The notes beneath the pieces are model-generated. The model had not been told where the DNA came from. It saw nothing but the letters and a program-made list of their open reading frames with translations, and searched no databases. DNA of 64,000 bases from Qipengyuania qiaonensis (GTDB lineage: Bacteria > Pseudomonadota > Alphaproteobacteria > Sphingomonadales > Sphingomonadaceae): NCBI RefSeq assembly GCF_019711515.1, contig NZ_JAIGNO010000010.1, positions 1-64,000 of the forward strand, in the 5' to 3' direction. A program made the translations under genes and the position numbers. Of the stretch, positions 51,207-60,055 are shown piece by piece (within the stretch, counting starts at the first letter, position 1; every line of letters begins with the position of its first letter).

Positions 51207-51655
51207 GATTGACCACAGGTGACGATCGTCGTCACCGCATAGCTGCCCGAAGGAAAGCCCGTCGCGCTCTGCACCTGCGCATGGATCGTGAAAACGTCGA
51301 CCAGCGATGCGGACGCCGTCGACCCGCCCGATGTGTAGGTCTGGTTCGCGCCTGCTCCGGAATATCGGATGCGCGTTGTCGCGCCCGATACCGGGCCAGT
51401 CAGCGTCGGCGCCGAGAATGTCAGCGTCGGTGCGGAACCTGTGGCGATTACCGCCAGCGATGCCGGCAGGGCGCCTACTCCGCTTTCGGTCGTCATCGTC
51501 GTTCCGGCACTGTCGACGACCATGCTCCCGCCGGTTGGCGTCAGCGTGCACAGGTTCACGATTGTTCCGCCGATCGTAACGGTTGCCGCGTTCGCCGGCG
51601 CTCCGGCCAGAGCCAGAATGCCAAGTCCGAATCCGGCCTTCACTGCATGTCGCAT
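51203..51655 (-). CDS. Spore coat U domain (SCPU) secreted protein
   Basis: The 150-residue precursor has a signal peptide (GLGILALAGAPANA) and a beta-rich mature part with a CTLTP...GSMVVDS start and a C-terminal VDVFTIHAQVQ...GSYAVTTIVTC block, as in SCPU/Csu pilin-like proteins. Such proteins form chaperone-usher fibres. The ATG at 51655 follows GGGGAATCTTGAG. No usher gene follows. The gap 51656-51949 upstream is AT-rich, has no gene, and presumably holds the promoter. Confidence 0.75.
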   Translation of the reverse strand: MRHAVKAGFGLGILALAGAPANAATVTIGGTIVNLCTLTPTGGSMVVDSAGTTMTTESGVGALPASLAVIATGSAPTLTFSAPTLTGPVSGATTRIRYSGAGANQTYTSGGSTASASLVDVFTIHAQVQSATGFPSGSYAVTTIVTCGQS

Positions 51656-51949
51656 CTCAAGATTCCCCAAGAAATCATTGTCGAAACGCGGATGTAGTGG
51701 AGAGAGCGTAAAATTCGGCTGGACGGCCTACCCGAGAAACATACCTATGTTGTCGATCAAATATGAAAATAAAACACCAGTTTTACATACACTTAAGGGC
51801 ATATAAGGTCACAGGTCCTGTCGCTCAATTCAGGTGAAATTTTTTAGTGTGCTGAAATTCACCAATGATTTTGAAGCGAACGGCTGTCATGTCGCACATG
51901 CGTTATTAAAAAATCGTTCTATTCGAGAGGCGCGATTGGTTGTTCTGCG

Positions 51950-52345
51950 CTAGTCGGCCTGATCTTCAAGCCAATGCATGTCGTCATCGCTGAAGCCGAA
52001 GTGATGACCGGCCTCGTGCACGACCACATGCCGTACCAGATCTTCCATCCCCACACCGGTCTCCCGCCATTCGGCAATAAGCGGCTCGCGAAATAGCCAG
52101 ATGCGCGGGGGCAGGCGGCCGCTTTGCCAGATGGACTGGTCGGGCAAGGGTTCGCCTTCGTATAGGCCGGACAATTGCCAGCGGTCGTCCATATTGACCG
52201 AGGCGAGCTGCTCTGGCGTGGCGAAATCTTCTACCTGCAAGACCACGTCCCCCATCCTTTCGCGGAACTGGTCCGGGAGCGCCGCGAACGCCGCTTCCGC
52301 CATCATCTGCATCTGTGCTTTCGTCGGGGTCGGTGGAGCGTGCAT
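51950..52345 (-). CDS. Zincin-like metallopeptidase (MMP family)
   Basis: This 131-residue protein carries the zinc motif HEAGHHFGFSD, which is HExxHxxGxxD of metzincin-like proteases, near residues 114-124. It is preceded by the family strand RIWLFREPLIAEW. It matches the small bacterial possible-metallopeptidase family (PF06262). The ATG at 52345 gives the standard N-terminal helix (KAQMQMMAEAAFAALPDQFR). No signal peptide is seen. The substrate is unknown. Confidence 0.85.
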   Translation of the reverse strand: MHAPPTPTKAQMQMMAEAAFAALPDQFRERMGDVVLQVEDFATPEQLASVNMDDRWQLSGLYEGEPLPDQSIWQSGRLPPRIWLFREPLIAEWRETGVGMEDLVRHVVVHEAGHHFGFSDDDMHWLEDQAD

Positions 52346-52436
52346 GGTAGTTTCGATATGGCGCAGGTTGTGGCGCGCACAAGGCCGGAACCCTGCTGCT
52401 CGTGGCCTGTTCAATTGGCGAAGGAGACAGATTTCC

Positions 52437-52541
52437 ATGCCCGACACCACCGAGATTTTCGGACGACTGAAGCAGGATCACGACAAATGGACAGTGTACT
52501 CAAATTCCTTAGAAAAAGGCAAAAGGCCGGAGCCGAGGTGA
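52437..52541 (+). pseudogene. Truncated hemerythrin-like N-terminus
   Basis: An ATG with a strong AAGGAGA ribosome site opens a 34-codon frame starting PDTTEIFGRLKQDHDK, which looks like the first helix of HHE hemerythrin-domain proteins. It then diverges (WTVYSNSLEKGKRPEPR) and stops. An overlapping 28-codon frame (52487-52573) encodes a Lys/Glu-rich tail. The helix bundle and iron ligands are missing. Most likely it is a deletion remnant; a real small protein is less likely. Confidence 0.4.
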
Positions 52542-52590
52542 CGCCGGCAAAGAAGGAAGAGGCCAAGGAATAGAGCGCGCCGGGAGGGCC

Positions 52591-54132
52591 ATGAGCAGGA
52601 ACGAAAAGCCCGATCCGAGCCGCGTGTCGCGGCTCGATGATTCGGTCGAACCCGGGGTGTGGCGCTATGCCCGGGCTACGCGTGCCAGCGTGATCGTCGA
52701 TGCCGCGGATTATTTCGCCTTCATGCAGGACGCGATGCTCAGGTCGCGGCGGCGTATTCTGCTGATCGGTTGGGACTTCGACACCCGCATTCATCTGGAA
52801 CGAGGGCGTCGCTGGTGGCAACGAACATGGAAGCGGGGCTATCCTTCGCGGCTCGGCAGTTTCATTGCCTGGCTGGCGCGGCATCGCAAGCAACTCGATA
52901 TCCGGCTGCTGAAATGGAGTGTCGGCGCACTGTCCACTGTCGGTCGTGCGTCAATGTGGTGGGATCTTGCGCGCTGGGTACGGCATCGCCGCATCACGTT
53001 CAGGTTCGACACCGCGCACCCGATCGGATGCACCCATCACCAGAAAATCGCCGTGCTGGACAACATCGTCGCCGTGTGCGGCGGGATCGACATGACCGAC
53101 AAGCGGTGGGACACGCGCGAACACAAGGAGGACGAGCCGCGCCGCAAGACCCCACGCGGGCAATCCTACGGCCCGTGGCACGATGCCACCATGATGATGG
53201 AGGGTGACATAGCAGCCGCTTTGGCCGATCTGGGATGCGATCGCTGGACCTGTGCCGGGGGCGGCGAACTGCCGAAGATCGCAGACGGCCCAGGCAGCCC
53301 TTGGCCGGATGCCCTCTCCGCACAGTTCGAAGATGTGGAGATCGGCATTGCGAGAACGCGCGCCGCCTATCGCGACTGGGATGCGGTTGACGAGATCGAA
53401 CAACTCTATCTCCAGCATATCGGTGGGGCAAAACGGTTCATCTATGCCGAAAGCCAGTATTTCGCCTCGCGCTCGATTGCCGAGGCGATCATCGCGCGGT
53501 TGCAGGAAGACGATCCTCCCGAAATCGTGATCGTACATCCGTGCAATGCGGACGGTTGGCTCGAGCAGCAGGCCATGGATCATGCCAGGGCGGAACTGGT
53601 GCGGGCGATAGAGCAGGCGGACACCAGGGGACGTTTTTCGCTTTGGTCGCCTTACGTCGGAAACACTCCGATCTATGTCCATTCCAAGCTGATGATCGTC
53701 GATGACCGGATACTGCGCATCGGTTCGGCCAATCTCAACAATCGTTCGATGGGGCTCGATAGCGAGTGCGATGTCTTCATCGATTGCGATCGGCCGGGCA
53801 ATGCGCATGCGTGCGATGCGATATCGGCGATGCGCTATTCGCTTCTCGGCGAACATTGCGGCGTAGAGGAAGAAAGGGTTGGCGAACTGCTCTCCCGCTA
53901 CGGATCGATGGCGGGGCTGATCGACCACACGCAGAACGACAAGGAACGCACCCTGCGTCGCTACCATCCGCCCGATCTCAATGGCGTGGAAGAAACGCTT
54001 GCCCAAAGCGCCTTGCTCGATCCCGAGGATCCCGAGGACATGTTCGAGCCGTTTGCAAAGGGCGGGCTTTTCCGCAAGGGGAGCAGGCTTGCGCGGTTTC
54101 GCGAGAAAGTCAGGAGGTATCGAGGAAAGTGA
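52591..54132 (+). CDS. Phospholipase D-like/cardiolipin synthase family protein
   Basis: The 513-residue protein has two PLD catalytic HKD motifs, HQKIAVLD near residue 150 and HSKLMIVDD near residue 368, each followed by the GSANLNNRS-type signature (GIDMTDKRWD; GSANLNNRSMGLDSE). It has no obvious signal peptide or membrane helix. It resembles the phospholipase D-like phosphatidyltransferases of Sphingomonadales rather than canonical two-helix cardiolipin synthases. The stop overlaps folE (GTGA). Confidence 0.9.
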   Translation: MSRNEKPDPSRVSRLDDSVEPGVWRYARATRASVIVDAADYFAFMQDAMLRSRRRILLIGWDFDTRIHLERGRRWWQRTWKRGYPSRLGSFIAWLARHRKQLDIRLLKWSVGALSTVGRASMWWDLARWVRHRRITFRFDTAHPIGCTHHQKIAVLDNIVAVCGGIDMTDKRWDTREHKEDEPRRKTPRGQSYGPWHDATMMMEGDIAAALADLGCDRWTCAGGGELPKIADGPGSPWPDALSAQFEDVEIGIARTRAAYRDWDAVDEIEQLYLQHIGGAKRFIYAESQYFASRSIAEAIIARLQEDDPPEIVIVHPCNADGWLEQQAMDHARAELVRAIEQADTRGRFSLWSPYVGNTPIYVHSKLMIVDDRILRIGSANLNNRSMGLDSECDVFIDCDRPGNAHACDAISAMRYSLLGEHCGVEEERVGELLSRYGSMAGLIDHTQNDKERTLRRYHPPDLNGVEETLAQSALLDPEDPEDMFEPFAKGGLFRKGSRLARFREKVRRYRGK

Positions 54133-54740
54133 GCAGTCTAGTTGGACCGGACGAGGACGATCCGCGGGGCAAGCCACCGGTGCCCGAACACGTCCAGAAT
54201 GCAATTCGCACCCTGATCGAGTGGACCGGTGACGACCCGTCGCGGGAAGGCTTGCTCGATACGCCCAAGCGCGTGGCCAGGGCGTGGAAGGAATATTGCA
54301 TCGGTTACGAGGAAGATCCGGCGCAACATCTCGACCGCGTGTTCGAGGAGGTGGGCGGCTACAACGAAATTGTGCTGCTGAAGGATATTCCGTTCCAGTC
54401 GCATTGCGAACACCACATGGCGCCAATCATCGGCAAGGCGGCGATCGCCTATCTCCCGAACGACCGGGTGGTCGGCATCTCCAAGCTGGCCCGGGTCCTG
54501 CACGGCTTCGCGCGCCGGTTGCAGGTCCAGGAACGGCTGACCGCCGAAGTGGCCGACTGCATCTGGGAGAACCTCCAACCGCAGGGCGTTGCCGTGGTCA
54601 TCGATGCCCAGCACAGTTGCATGACGGCACGCGGCGTCCGCACCCCCGGCGTGGGCATGGTGACCAGCCGGATGATGGGAACGTTCCTCGAAGACCACCG
54701 CAGCCGCGAGGAAGTGCTCAAGCTGATGGGGTACGGCTAG
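54129..54740 (+). CDS. folE: GTP cyclohydrolase I FolE
   Basis: FolE converts GTP to 7,8-dihydroneopterin triphosphate, the first step of folate synthesis. The 203-residue enzyme has the zinc ligands in SHCEHHMAPIIGKA and CMTARGVRTPG and the ISKLARVLHGFARRLQVQERLT block. The start is a GTG overlapping the PLD-gene stop. The region 54741-54877 holds no supportable gene. Confidence 0.96.
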   Translation: MSSLVGPDEDDPRGKPPVPEHVQNAIRTLIEWTGDDPSREGLLDTPKRVARAWKEYCIGYEEDPAQHLDRVFEEVGGYNEIVLLKDIPFQSHCEHHMAPIIGKAAIAYLPNDRVVGISKLARVLHGFARRLQVQERLTAEVADCIWENLQPQGVAVVIDAQHSCMTARGVRTPGVGMVTSRMMGTFLEDHRSREEVLKLMGYG

Positions 54741-54877
54741 TCCCTATCGCAGCCGGCGATCCGATGCGAACGTTCGACGTACCCCAACAGGACGAGAAAT
54801 AGATGCAGGTCTGCTTGAAGGCAGACGCTGCAATGCCAACGATTGTCGATCTCGGCCAAGCCCGCCCAAGCAGGCTG

Positions 54878-56239
54878 CTAGCGCTTGATCAAGGCGACGA
54901 TGCGATCAATCAGCCAGAGCGCAATCAGGGACAGCCCGAATAACGGCAGCATAAGCGCGAGAACGGCGATGGCAAAAATTATCGCGCCGCCAAGCCGTCG
55001 CTCATTTACCAAAGGCGCACCAACGGCTCCCGATGGCCGCCGTTTCAGCCACATTGTCACGCCCAGGATCGACAGACCGACAAGCGCCAGAGCGGTAACA
55101 AGACCGAGCAACTGGTTGGCAAGTCCAAACAGCTGGCCTTCGTGCCAGGCGATGCCGTAATTGATTGCGCGGTCAATCGGGTGCTTGTCGAAAAAATTGC
55201 TTCTCGACAGCTCGTTACCACTACGCGGATCGAAGGTGACGCTGCGAATGAGGGGGCGGTTCTGCGCTTCCGATTTCACCGTCCAGACGTTTCCGGTAGG
55301 TGGCCCGAAGCGCTGCGGCGCATTGGGCGGCAGCACCAGTACCGGAAAGGCCATGTTCTCCGCCTCCGCGAATGCAACGATCAGGGCCAATGGCAGCGGT
55401 TTGCCTACAGAAGCCGTTGTCGATGCGGTTGCGGGAGGGTCTGTCATCTCGTCATGGTTATGCCCGCCATGGGCCTGTGCTGCCGGGACGAGCCAGTTTC
55501 CAGCATGCTCGTTTCTCGATACGGTCGCGCCTGCGCCGATTTTCCACTCTTGCGGTCCTTGCACCAGTCCAAGTTCGGTCCGGGCCCATTTGAACGCGCT
55601 GCCCCATGTCCCCGCCCAGGGCAGGCCGCTGGCAAGCATCACCAGGACCAGGCCGGCGATCCAGAAGCCCGTAACGCGGTGTAGGTCCTTGAGCAGCGGT
55701 CGTCCCTTCAGCGAGAGCCGCGGCCAGAAGGTGCCGGCTGCCTTGAACGGGCGCGGCCACCAGAGGTAAAGGCCCGTCAGGATCATGACGATGGTCCAGC
55801 TCGCCGCCAGTTCGACCAATCGATCCCCCCATTCGCCCAACATCAGCGATCCGTGAAAGGTAGCAATCACGTTCGAGATCCGGTCGTCGGGCACGAGCGT
55901 GCCCAGCACTTGGCCCTGGGGCGATACGAACACTTCCGTCAGGCGATCATCGGGCATCCCAAGCTGGATCATGGCGGCATCACCACGATTTTCGGGCAAT
56001 CGATAGTGATTGAACCTGCCCTGCGGGTATGCCGCCAAGGCAGCGTCGAGCTGGCGATCGGGCGATACCGCGCCCTCCGCAGAAAGCCCGCGATAATCAC
56101 GTTCTTCCCAACGATCGATCTGCGGCTTGAACAGATAGATGGCGCCCGTCGCCGAGAGGATCAGGATGAAAGGGAGAACGAATAGACCGGCATAGAAATG
56201 CCAGCGCCAGAATGTGCGGTAGGTTGCGGTATCGGCCAT
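54878..56239 (-). CDS. PepSY-associated transmembrane protein of a TonB uptake locus
   Basis: The 453-residue PepSY/TM protein has four helices, starting TFWRWHFYAGLFVLPFILIL, and resembles inner-membrane reductase-like partners of siderophore receptors. An unusual His-rich insert AHGGHNHDEM (about residues 256-265) lies in the large periplasmic region and could bind metal. The start lies 13 bases after the TonB receptor stop, so both are in one operon. Reduction of ferric or cupric complexes is a family-based guess. Confidence 0.88.
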   Translation of the reverse strand: MADTATYRTFWRWHFYAGLFVLPFILILSATGAIYLFKPQIDRWEERDYRGLSAEGAVSPDRQLDAALAAYPQGRFNHYRLPENRGDAAMIQLGMPDDRLTEVFVSPQGQVLGTLVPDDRISNVIATFHGSLMLGEWGDRLVELAASWTIVMILTGLYLWWPRPFKAAGTFWPRLSLKGRPLLKDLHRVTGFWIAGLVLVMLASGLPWAGTWGSAFKWARTELGLVQGPQEWKIGAGATVSRNEHAGNWLVPAAQAHGGHNHDEMTDPPATASTTASVGKPLPLALIVAFAEAENMAFPVLVLPPNAPQRFGPPTGNVWTVKSEAQNRPLIRSVTFDPRSGNELSRSNFFDKHPIDRAINYGIAWHEGQLFGLANQLLGLVTALALVGLSILGVTMWLKRRPSGAVGAPLVNERRLGGAIIFAIAVLALMLPLFGLSLIALWLIDRIVALIKR

Positions 56240-56252
56240 GATCGTCCTCCTG

Positions 56253-58253
56253 TCAGAACCGCGCGCGTACGCCGCCGAAGACGGCGCGGCGTTCGACCGG
56301 ATAGAAGATTGCCGAGGTCGGAGTCGCAGTGATGGCCGCGCTGATGTCGCCTACCGCTTTCTCATCGAACAGGTTTCTCGCATCAAGGAAGAGGTCGATA
56401 CGGTCGGTGACCGTCGCTCCGGCGGTGAGGCCTACCAGCGCATATCCATCGGTCTCGAGCGTGTTGTTGTAATCCGCCCACGCTCCTTCTGGCACCCATT
56501 CAACATTGGGCGCGACATGCAGAGCGTCGGTGCCGAGCCGCAGTTCCGCGCGATAGACATGCTCGGGCACGACCGGCAGGCGGTTGTCGCCATATTGCGC
56601 ATCATCGCGGAAGCGGAAGTCGCTGTATTGATATACCTGTCGCAGTTTCAGCCATTCTGTGAAGTTCAGCGCCAGTGCCGCCTCGACACCCTGGTGCAGC
56701 GTCTCATCGGCATTGAAGGTCGATGCGGGAATGTCGGGCCCGACATCGAATTGCAGCAATTCACCGTCGATATCGGCGCGATAGGCGGCAAGATCCCATT
56801 CGACGATTCCGGCTTGACCGCGTGTGCCGATCTCGAACGTCCAGGCACGCTGCGGATCGAGGTTCACGAAGCTCGCCACCTGCGCCAGTTCGATGAAGCC
56901 GGGAAACTCGACCGAGCGGCTGTAATTGGCGAAGAGCTGGATATCCTGCGAAGGCTCGAACAGCACGCCGAATTTGGGTGAGAAGGCGTCGAACTCGGCG
57001 CGGCCGGTGATGTCGGTGGCTCCGCCCATGAAGCTGTTGAAGGTCTGGTGCTGCTCACGCACGCCATCGGCATAGATGCCGCCGGCGATCAGCTGGAGCT
57101 GTTCGACCGGGCGATAGCGAAGCTCGCCATAGACGTTCGCGGTTCGCGCATCCTGTTTGGCATCGAAAGTCCGCGCGCCGCGTTCGCCATCGATGTTCAC
57201 GAACCGCTTGGAATGGGTGTCGCCGAAGCGCGCCTCCCCGCCGAGCCTGAATTCGAACGGACCGCTGGCATAGTCGAAACGGGCATAGAAGCCGCGATCT
57301 ATCGATTCCTGATCGACGACCTGAAAGATCGGGTGGTATAGCGACTTGGCATTGAGGAAAACGCCTGTGTCGAGCTGGCCATTGGCGAAGCTGAAGCGGG
57401 TGCGGTTCTGGAGCCGGAGCGAATCGATATCGCGTGCCTGATCGTTGACGAAGTTCCCCGTCTTCGGTTCGCTCGCCACCGTTTCCAGATCGAGCGCGCC
57501 CGGTATCTCCTGGTTTATGTTGTTGATGCTGGCATAGGTGCGGTTTTCGATGGTGTCCGCAAGTTGCAGCCCGACGTTTCCGTGAAAACGCAGGCTGTTG
57601 CGCTTGGCATGGTCGCGGTCGCCGTCCGAACTGTCGTAGCTCAGCGCTGCCCACACATCGCCCGGTCCGCTCTGCGCCCCGTAGGATACGAGACCGCGAT
57701 AGGTATCGAAGCTGCCGACATCGCCACGCAGGTAAAGGCCCTCGGCCGTCTTGCCAGTCGGTGTTACGCCGTTGACCGCTCCGCCCAGCGTGCCCGATCC
57801 GAAGCGAAGCGCATTGGCTCCGCGATAGACTTCGAGATAGTCGAAGAAAATCGGTTCAAGTTCTTGAAAGTCTCCATTGTCATCGGCGAGATTGATCGGG
57901 ATACCGTCCTGCAGCAAAGTAATTCCGCGCATGTGAAAGCCGCGCGACAGGCCCGATCCGCGGATCGAGATGCGCACTTCCTGTCCGTAGCGCGGCTGGA
58001 GATAAACGCCTGGAGAAAAGGCGAGCGCATCACGCAGGCTGACCGGGGATTTGTCGGCGTATTCTTCATGCGTGACGATGTCGGTTCCGCCCGGGGTACT
58101 GGCGGCACGTTTCTCGGCCTCGTCGGAAGAGCTGCGGCCCGTGACGATAATGGTGGGGTCCTTGTCCTCCAGTGTTCCGCCATCGGTCTCGGCAAAAACG
58201 GGAGTGGCGCTGGCCAAGATGGCCACGCCGAGTGAGAGGTATGAAATTTTCAC
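56253..58253 (-). CDS. TonB-dependent outer-membrane receptor
   Basis: The 666-residue receptor has a signal peptide (YLSLGVAILASATPVFA), a TonB-box-like TIIVTGR, an N-terminal plug (SLRDALAFSPGVYLQPRYG; IRGSGLSRGFHMRGITLLQDG) and a C-terminal 22-strand barrel ending AVFGGVRARF with a terminal Phe. The GTG start at 58253 has GGAGAATAACC upstream; the longer frame to 58475 has no signal peptide at its start. It probably imports an iron chelate; the neighbour DUF2946-like protein leaves copper as an alternative. Confidence 0.92.
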   Translation of the reverse strand: MKISYLSLGVAILASATPVFAETDGGTLEDKDPTIIVTGRSSSDEAEKRAASTPGGTDIVTHEEYADKSPVSLRDALAFSPGVYLQPRYGQEVRISIRGSGLSRGFHMRGITLLQDGIPINLADDNGDFQELEPIFFDYLEVYRGANALRFGSGTLGGAVNGVTPTGKTAEGLYLRGDVGSFDTYRGLVSYGAQSGPGDVWAALSYDSSDGDRDHAKRNSLRFHGNVGLQLADTIENRTYASINNINQEIPGALDLETVASEPKTGNFVNDQARDIDSLRLQNRTRFSFANGQLDTGVFLNAKSLYHPIFQVVDQESIDRGFYARFDYASGPFEFRLGGEARFGDTHSKRFVNIDGERGARTFDAKQDARTANVYGELRYRPVEQLQLIAGGIYADGVREQHQTFNSFMGGATDITGRAEFDAFSPKFGVLFEPSQDIQLFANYSRSVEFPGFIELAQVASFVNLDPQRAWTFEIGTRGQAGIVEWDLAAYRADIDGELLQFDVGPDIPASTFNADETLHQGVEAALALNFTEWLKLRQVYQYSDFRFRDDAQYGDNRLPVVPEHVYRAELRLGTDALHVAPNVEWVPEGAWADYNNTLETDGYALVGLTAGATVTDRIDLFLDARNLFDEKAVGDISAAITATPTSAIFYPVERRAVFGGVRARF

Positions 58254-58320
58254 GGTTATTCTCCGGGCGCCGTGCCCGCAATCCGGGCACAGCGCTATTG
58301 ATCTGAAAATGCTTGGTTTT

Positions 58321-58734
58321 TCAGATTGCCGAAGGTGGCCCGCGAAGCGGAGGCCGGAGAAATCTTGCAGGAGCGGAACTGAGAACTGCGAGCGGGGCGA
58401 GGCCAAGGACCAGAATTGCCGCGAGTGCCGTCGCAAGAAGTTCGGCCGAAGCCCCGCCGGTGGCGTGCTGCGCAAGCGCGGAGAACGCGCACTTCGGTTC
58501 TTTTTTGTCCTGGGAAGAGTCCTTGCCAGTCCGATCCTCTTCGAAGGGGATCGAGATGAAGGCCGCGGAACGCTCGCCCGTCGTGCCGTGGCAGATCGAC
58601 ACTTCGATTAGCTTCTCGGACGAGGCCGAAACCATATATCCTGCCGGCACCGCCGCCTTCAGCAATAGCACGGCCATGAGGAACAGCGTCCCCACAAAGG
58701 CGTGTTGCCGGGCAAAGGCGCGAAGCTTTCCCAT
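58321..58734 (-). CDS. DUF2946-like membrane protein
   Basis: This 137-residue protein has two hydrophobic helices (HAFVGTLFLMAVLLLKAAVPAG and ELLATALAAILVLGLAPLAVL) and a central loop with ICHGTTGE and PKCAFSALAQH, giving a CH...C...H arrangement seen in DUF2946 proteins, often found near metal transporters. The ATG at 58734 lies 67 bases before the TonB receptor in the same direction. Function unknown; metal sensing or handling is inferred. Confidence 0.7.
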   Translation of the reverse strand: MGKLRAFARQHAFVGTLFLMAVLLLKAAVPAGYMVSASSEKLIEVSICHGTTGERSAAFISIPFEEDRTGKDSSQDKKEPKCAFSALAQHATGGASAELLATALAAILVLGLAPLAVLSSAPARFLRPPLRGPPSAI

Positions 58735-58878
58735 TGCCGCGCCCGTTAGAGCCACCGACTGTCGATGTCACTAACCCAATTGATCGCCAAGGCACTGACC
58801 GTGGAGGTTTGGCCTCAACCCGCTGGCCACCGCGCCGAAAACTTTCCTACACGGGCGAATTCTGCTCCAAACTGGCGG

Positions 58879-59334
58879 ATGCCGAAGCGCCCCGCCCATC
58901 GTGTCCGTCGTCGCCCGCCATTCTTCCATTCCGTGCCCCTGCGCGGACGCTGTGACGGGCGGAGCGTCGTGCGGCAATGCGGGTTCCTCGCCCAGCTCTA
59001 TGTTACCGGATCGGTCAGTGCGGCGGCGCGGCATGTCGGGATGTCGCGGGCGACGGCCTATCGCCTGCGCGAGCGGACCGATGCAGAAGGATTCGCCTTC
59101 GCCTGGGACCATGTGCTGACACCGCCGGGAACGGGCCATGTCAGGCGTCCGAAGCCGGACTGGCGGAAGGTGACAGTTGAGGACCTGATCCGGCGTGCCG
59201 AATACGGGCTGGTGCAGCCGGTCGTCTATCGTGGGCGGATGGTCGGCATTCGCCGAAAGCCCGACATTTCCGCGGCTTTGCGGCTGATGCGCAGGGCTGC
59301 TGTGTTGCCGATATACGACGGGGCGGGACCGTAA
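58879..59334 (+). CDS. Small helix-turn-helix protein
   Basis: This 151-residue basic protein has a helix-turn-helix near residues 43-65 (GSVSAAARHVGMSRATAYRLRER) resembling the LysR/Fis-like half, without an effector domain. It is followed by FAWDHVLTPPG and a conserved-looking C-terminal region with VVYRGRMVGIRR. The ATG at 58879 is preferred because the residues before it look random; an ATG at 58765 is in frame. It is divergent from the DUF2946/TonB/PepSY operon and might regulate it. Confidence 0.65.
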   Translation: MPKRPAHRVRRRPPFFHSVPLRGRCDGRSVVRQCGFLAQLYVTGSVSAAARHVGMSRATAYRLRERTDAEGFAFAWDHVLTPPGTGHVRRPKPDWRKVTVEDLIRRAEYGLVQPVVYRGRMVGIRRKPDISAALRLMRRAAVLPIYDGAGP

Positions 59335-59346
59335 GTCCCGCCCCTT
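59320..59346 (+). terminator. GC-rich terminator at the end of the HTH gene
   Basis: GGGGCGGGAC (59320-59329) and GTCCCGCCCC (59335-59344) form a perfect 10-bp stem with loop CGTAA that contains the stop codon of the HTH gene. Only two T follow at once; AATTTT lies 6 bases on. Confidence 0.6.
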
Positions 59347-59356
59347 CGCGAATTTT

Positions 59357-59387
59357 AAAAACAGCCCCCGTCGGTGTCAGCCGGGGC
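59357..59387 (-). terminator. Terminator of the peroxiredoxin gene
   Basis: On the minus strand GCCCC pairs with GGGGC around a 14-base segment, followed by TGTTTTTAAAA. It lies 13 bases after the peroxiredoxin stop and converges on the terminator of the HTH gene. Confidence 0.65.
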
Positions 59388-59399
59388 GGGTTTGAGAGC

Positions 59400-59879
59400 C
59401 TAGAGCTGGCCGAGCATATGCTCTGCGCTGGAGACCGAGAAATCGCCGGGTGCCTCGACATTGAGCTGGGTGACGACGCCGTCTTCGACGACCATCGAGT
59501 AGCGCTGCCCGCGCTTGCCCATGCCGAAGCCCGAACCGTCCATCGTCAGTCCGACCGCTTCGGCGAAATCGCCATTGCCATCGGCCAGCATGGTAATGTC
59601 GTCCGATCCTGCCGCGCTCTTCCAGGCACCCATTACGAAGGCATCGTTGACGGCAGTCGCTACGATCTCGTCGACACCCTTGGTTTTGAGCTCTTCCGCC
59701 TTCTCGACATAGCCGGGAAGATGGCGGGCAGAGCAGGTCGGAGTGAACGCGCCGGGGACCGAGAACAGGGCCACTTTCTTGCCCTTGAAATAGTCGGCCG
59801 AGCTCACCTGTTCGGGACCGTTCTCGGTCGCCTTGACCAGAGTTATATCGGGCAGTTTATCGCCCACCGAAATCGTCAT
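59400..59879 (-). CDS. Peroxiredoxin (Prx5-like)
   Basis: This 159-residue thioredoxin-fold peroxidase reduces hydrogen peroxide and organic peroxides. The catalytic site is PGAFTPTCSARHLPGY with the peroxidatic Cys49 in PTCS, and ATAVNDAFVMGAW is typical for the Prx5 group, which often uses glutathione or glutaredoxin. Length and start (MTISVGDKLPD) are normal. Transcribed divergently from the secreted-protein gene at 60056. Confidence 0.95.
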   Translation of the reverse strand: MTISVGDKLPDITLVKATENGPEQVSSADYFKGKKVALFSVPGAFTPTCSARHLPGYVEKAEELKTKGVDEIVATAVNDAFVMGAWKSAAGSDDITMLADGNGDFAEAVGLTMDGSGFGMGKRGQRYSMVVEDGVVTQLNVEAPGDFSVSSAEHMLGQL

Positions 59880-60009
59880 GTCAGAAACTCCGTCTATCCC
59901 ATCCGTGCCGCGAGTTAAGGCCGTATCCGGTCCCGTGCAAGCTCTGCCAACCGGTTAATTTCGCTTTACCTCGCTACTTTAAATTGTCGTAAACTCCTTG
60001 GTCGATCTT

Positions 60010-60049
60010 GGTCTCATGCGGGCGACGGGACGCGCCCGCCAGGGAGACC
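60010..60049 (+). promoter_or_regulatory. Two-tier 5'-UTR hairpin over the ribosome site of the 60056 gene
   Basis: GGTCTC pairs with GAGACC, and inside it GCGGGCG pairs with CGCCCGC around an 8-base loop. The right arm contains GGGAGA, the Shine-Dalgarno of the downstream ATG at 60056. The structure could limit translation. Confidence 0.5.
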
Positions 60050-60055
60050 GGGGAC

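Noticed and set aside
52487..52573. Independent 28-residue Lys/Glu-rich small protein
   Set aside because: It lacks a clear ribosome site and overlaps the hemerythrin-like fragment; treated as part of the same gene remnant.
52951..54426. 491-codon minus-strand frame opposite the PLD gene and folE
   Set aside because: Covers well-defined catalytic motifs of the plus-strand genes and shows no domain of its own.
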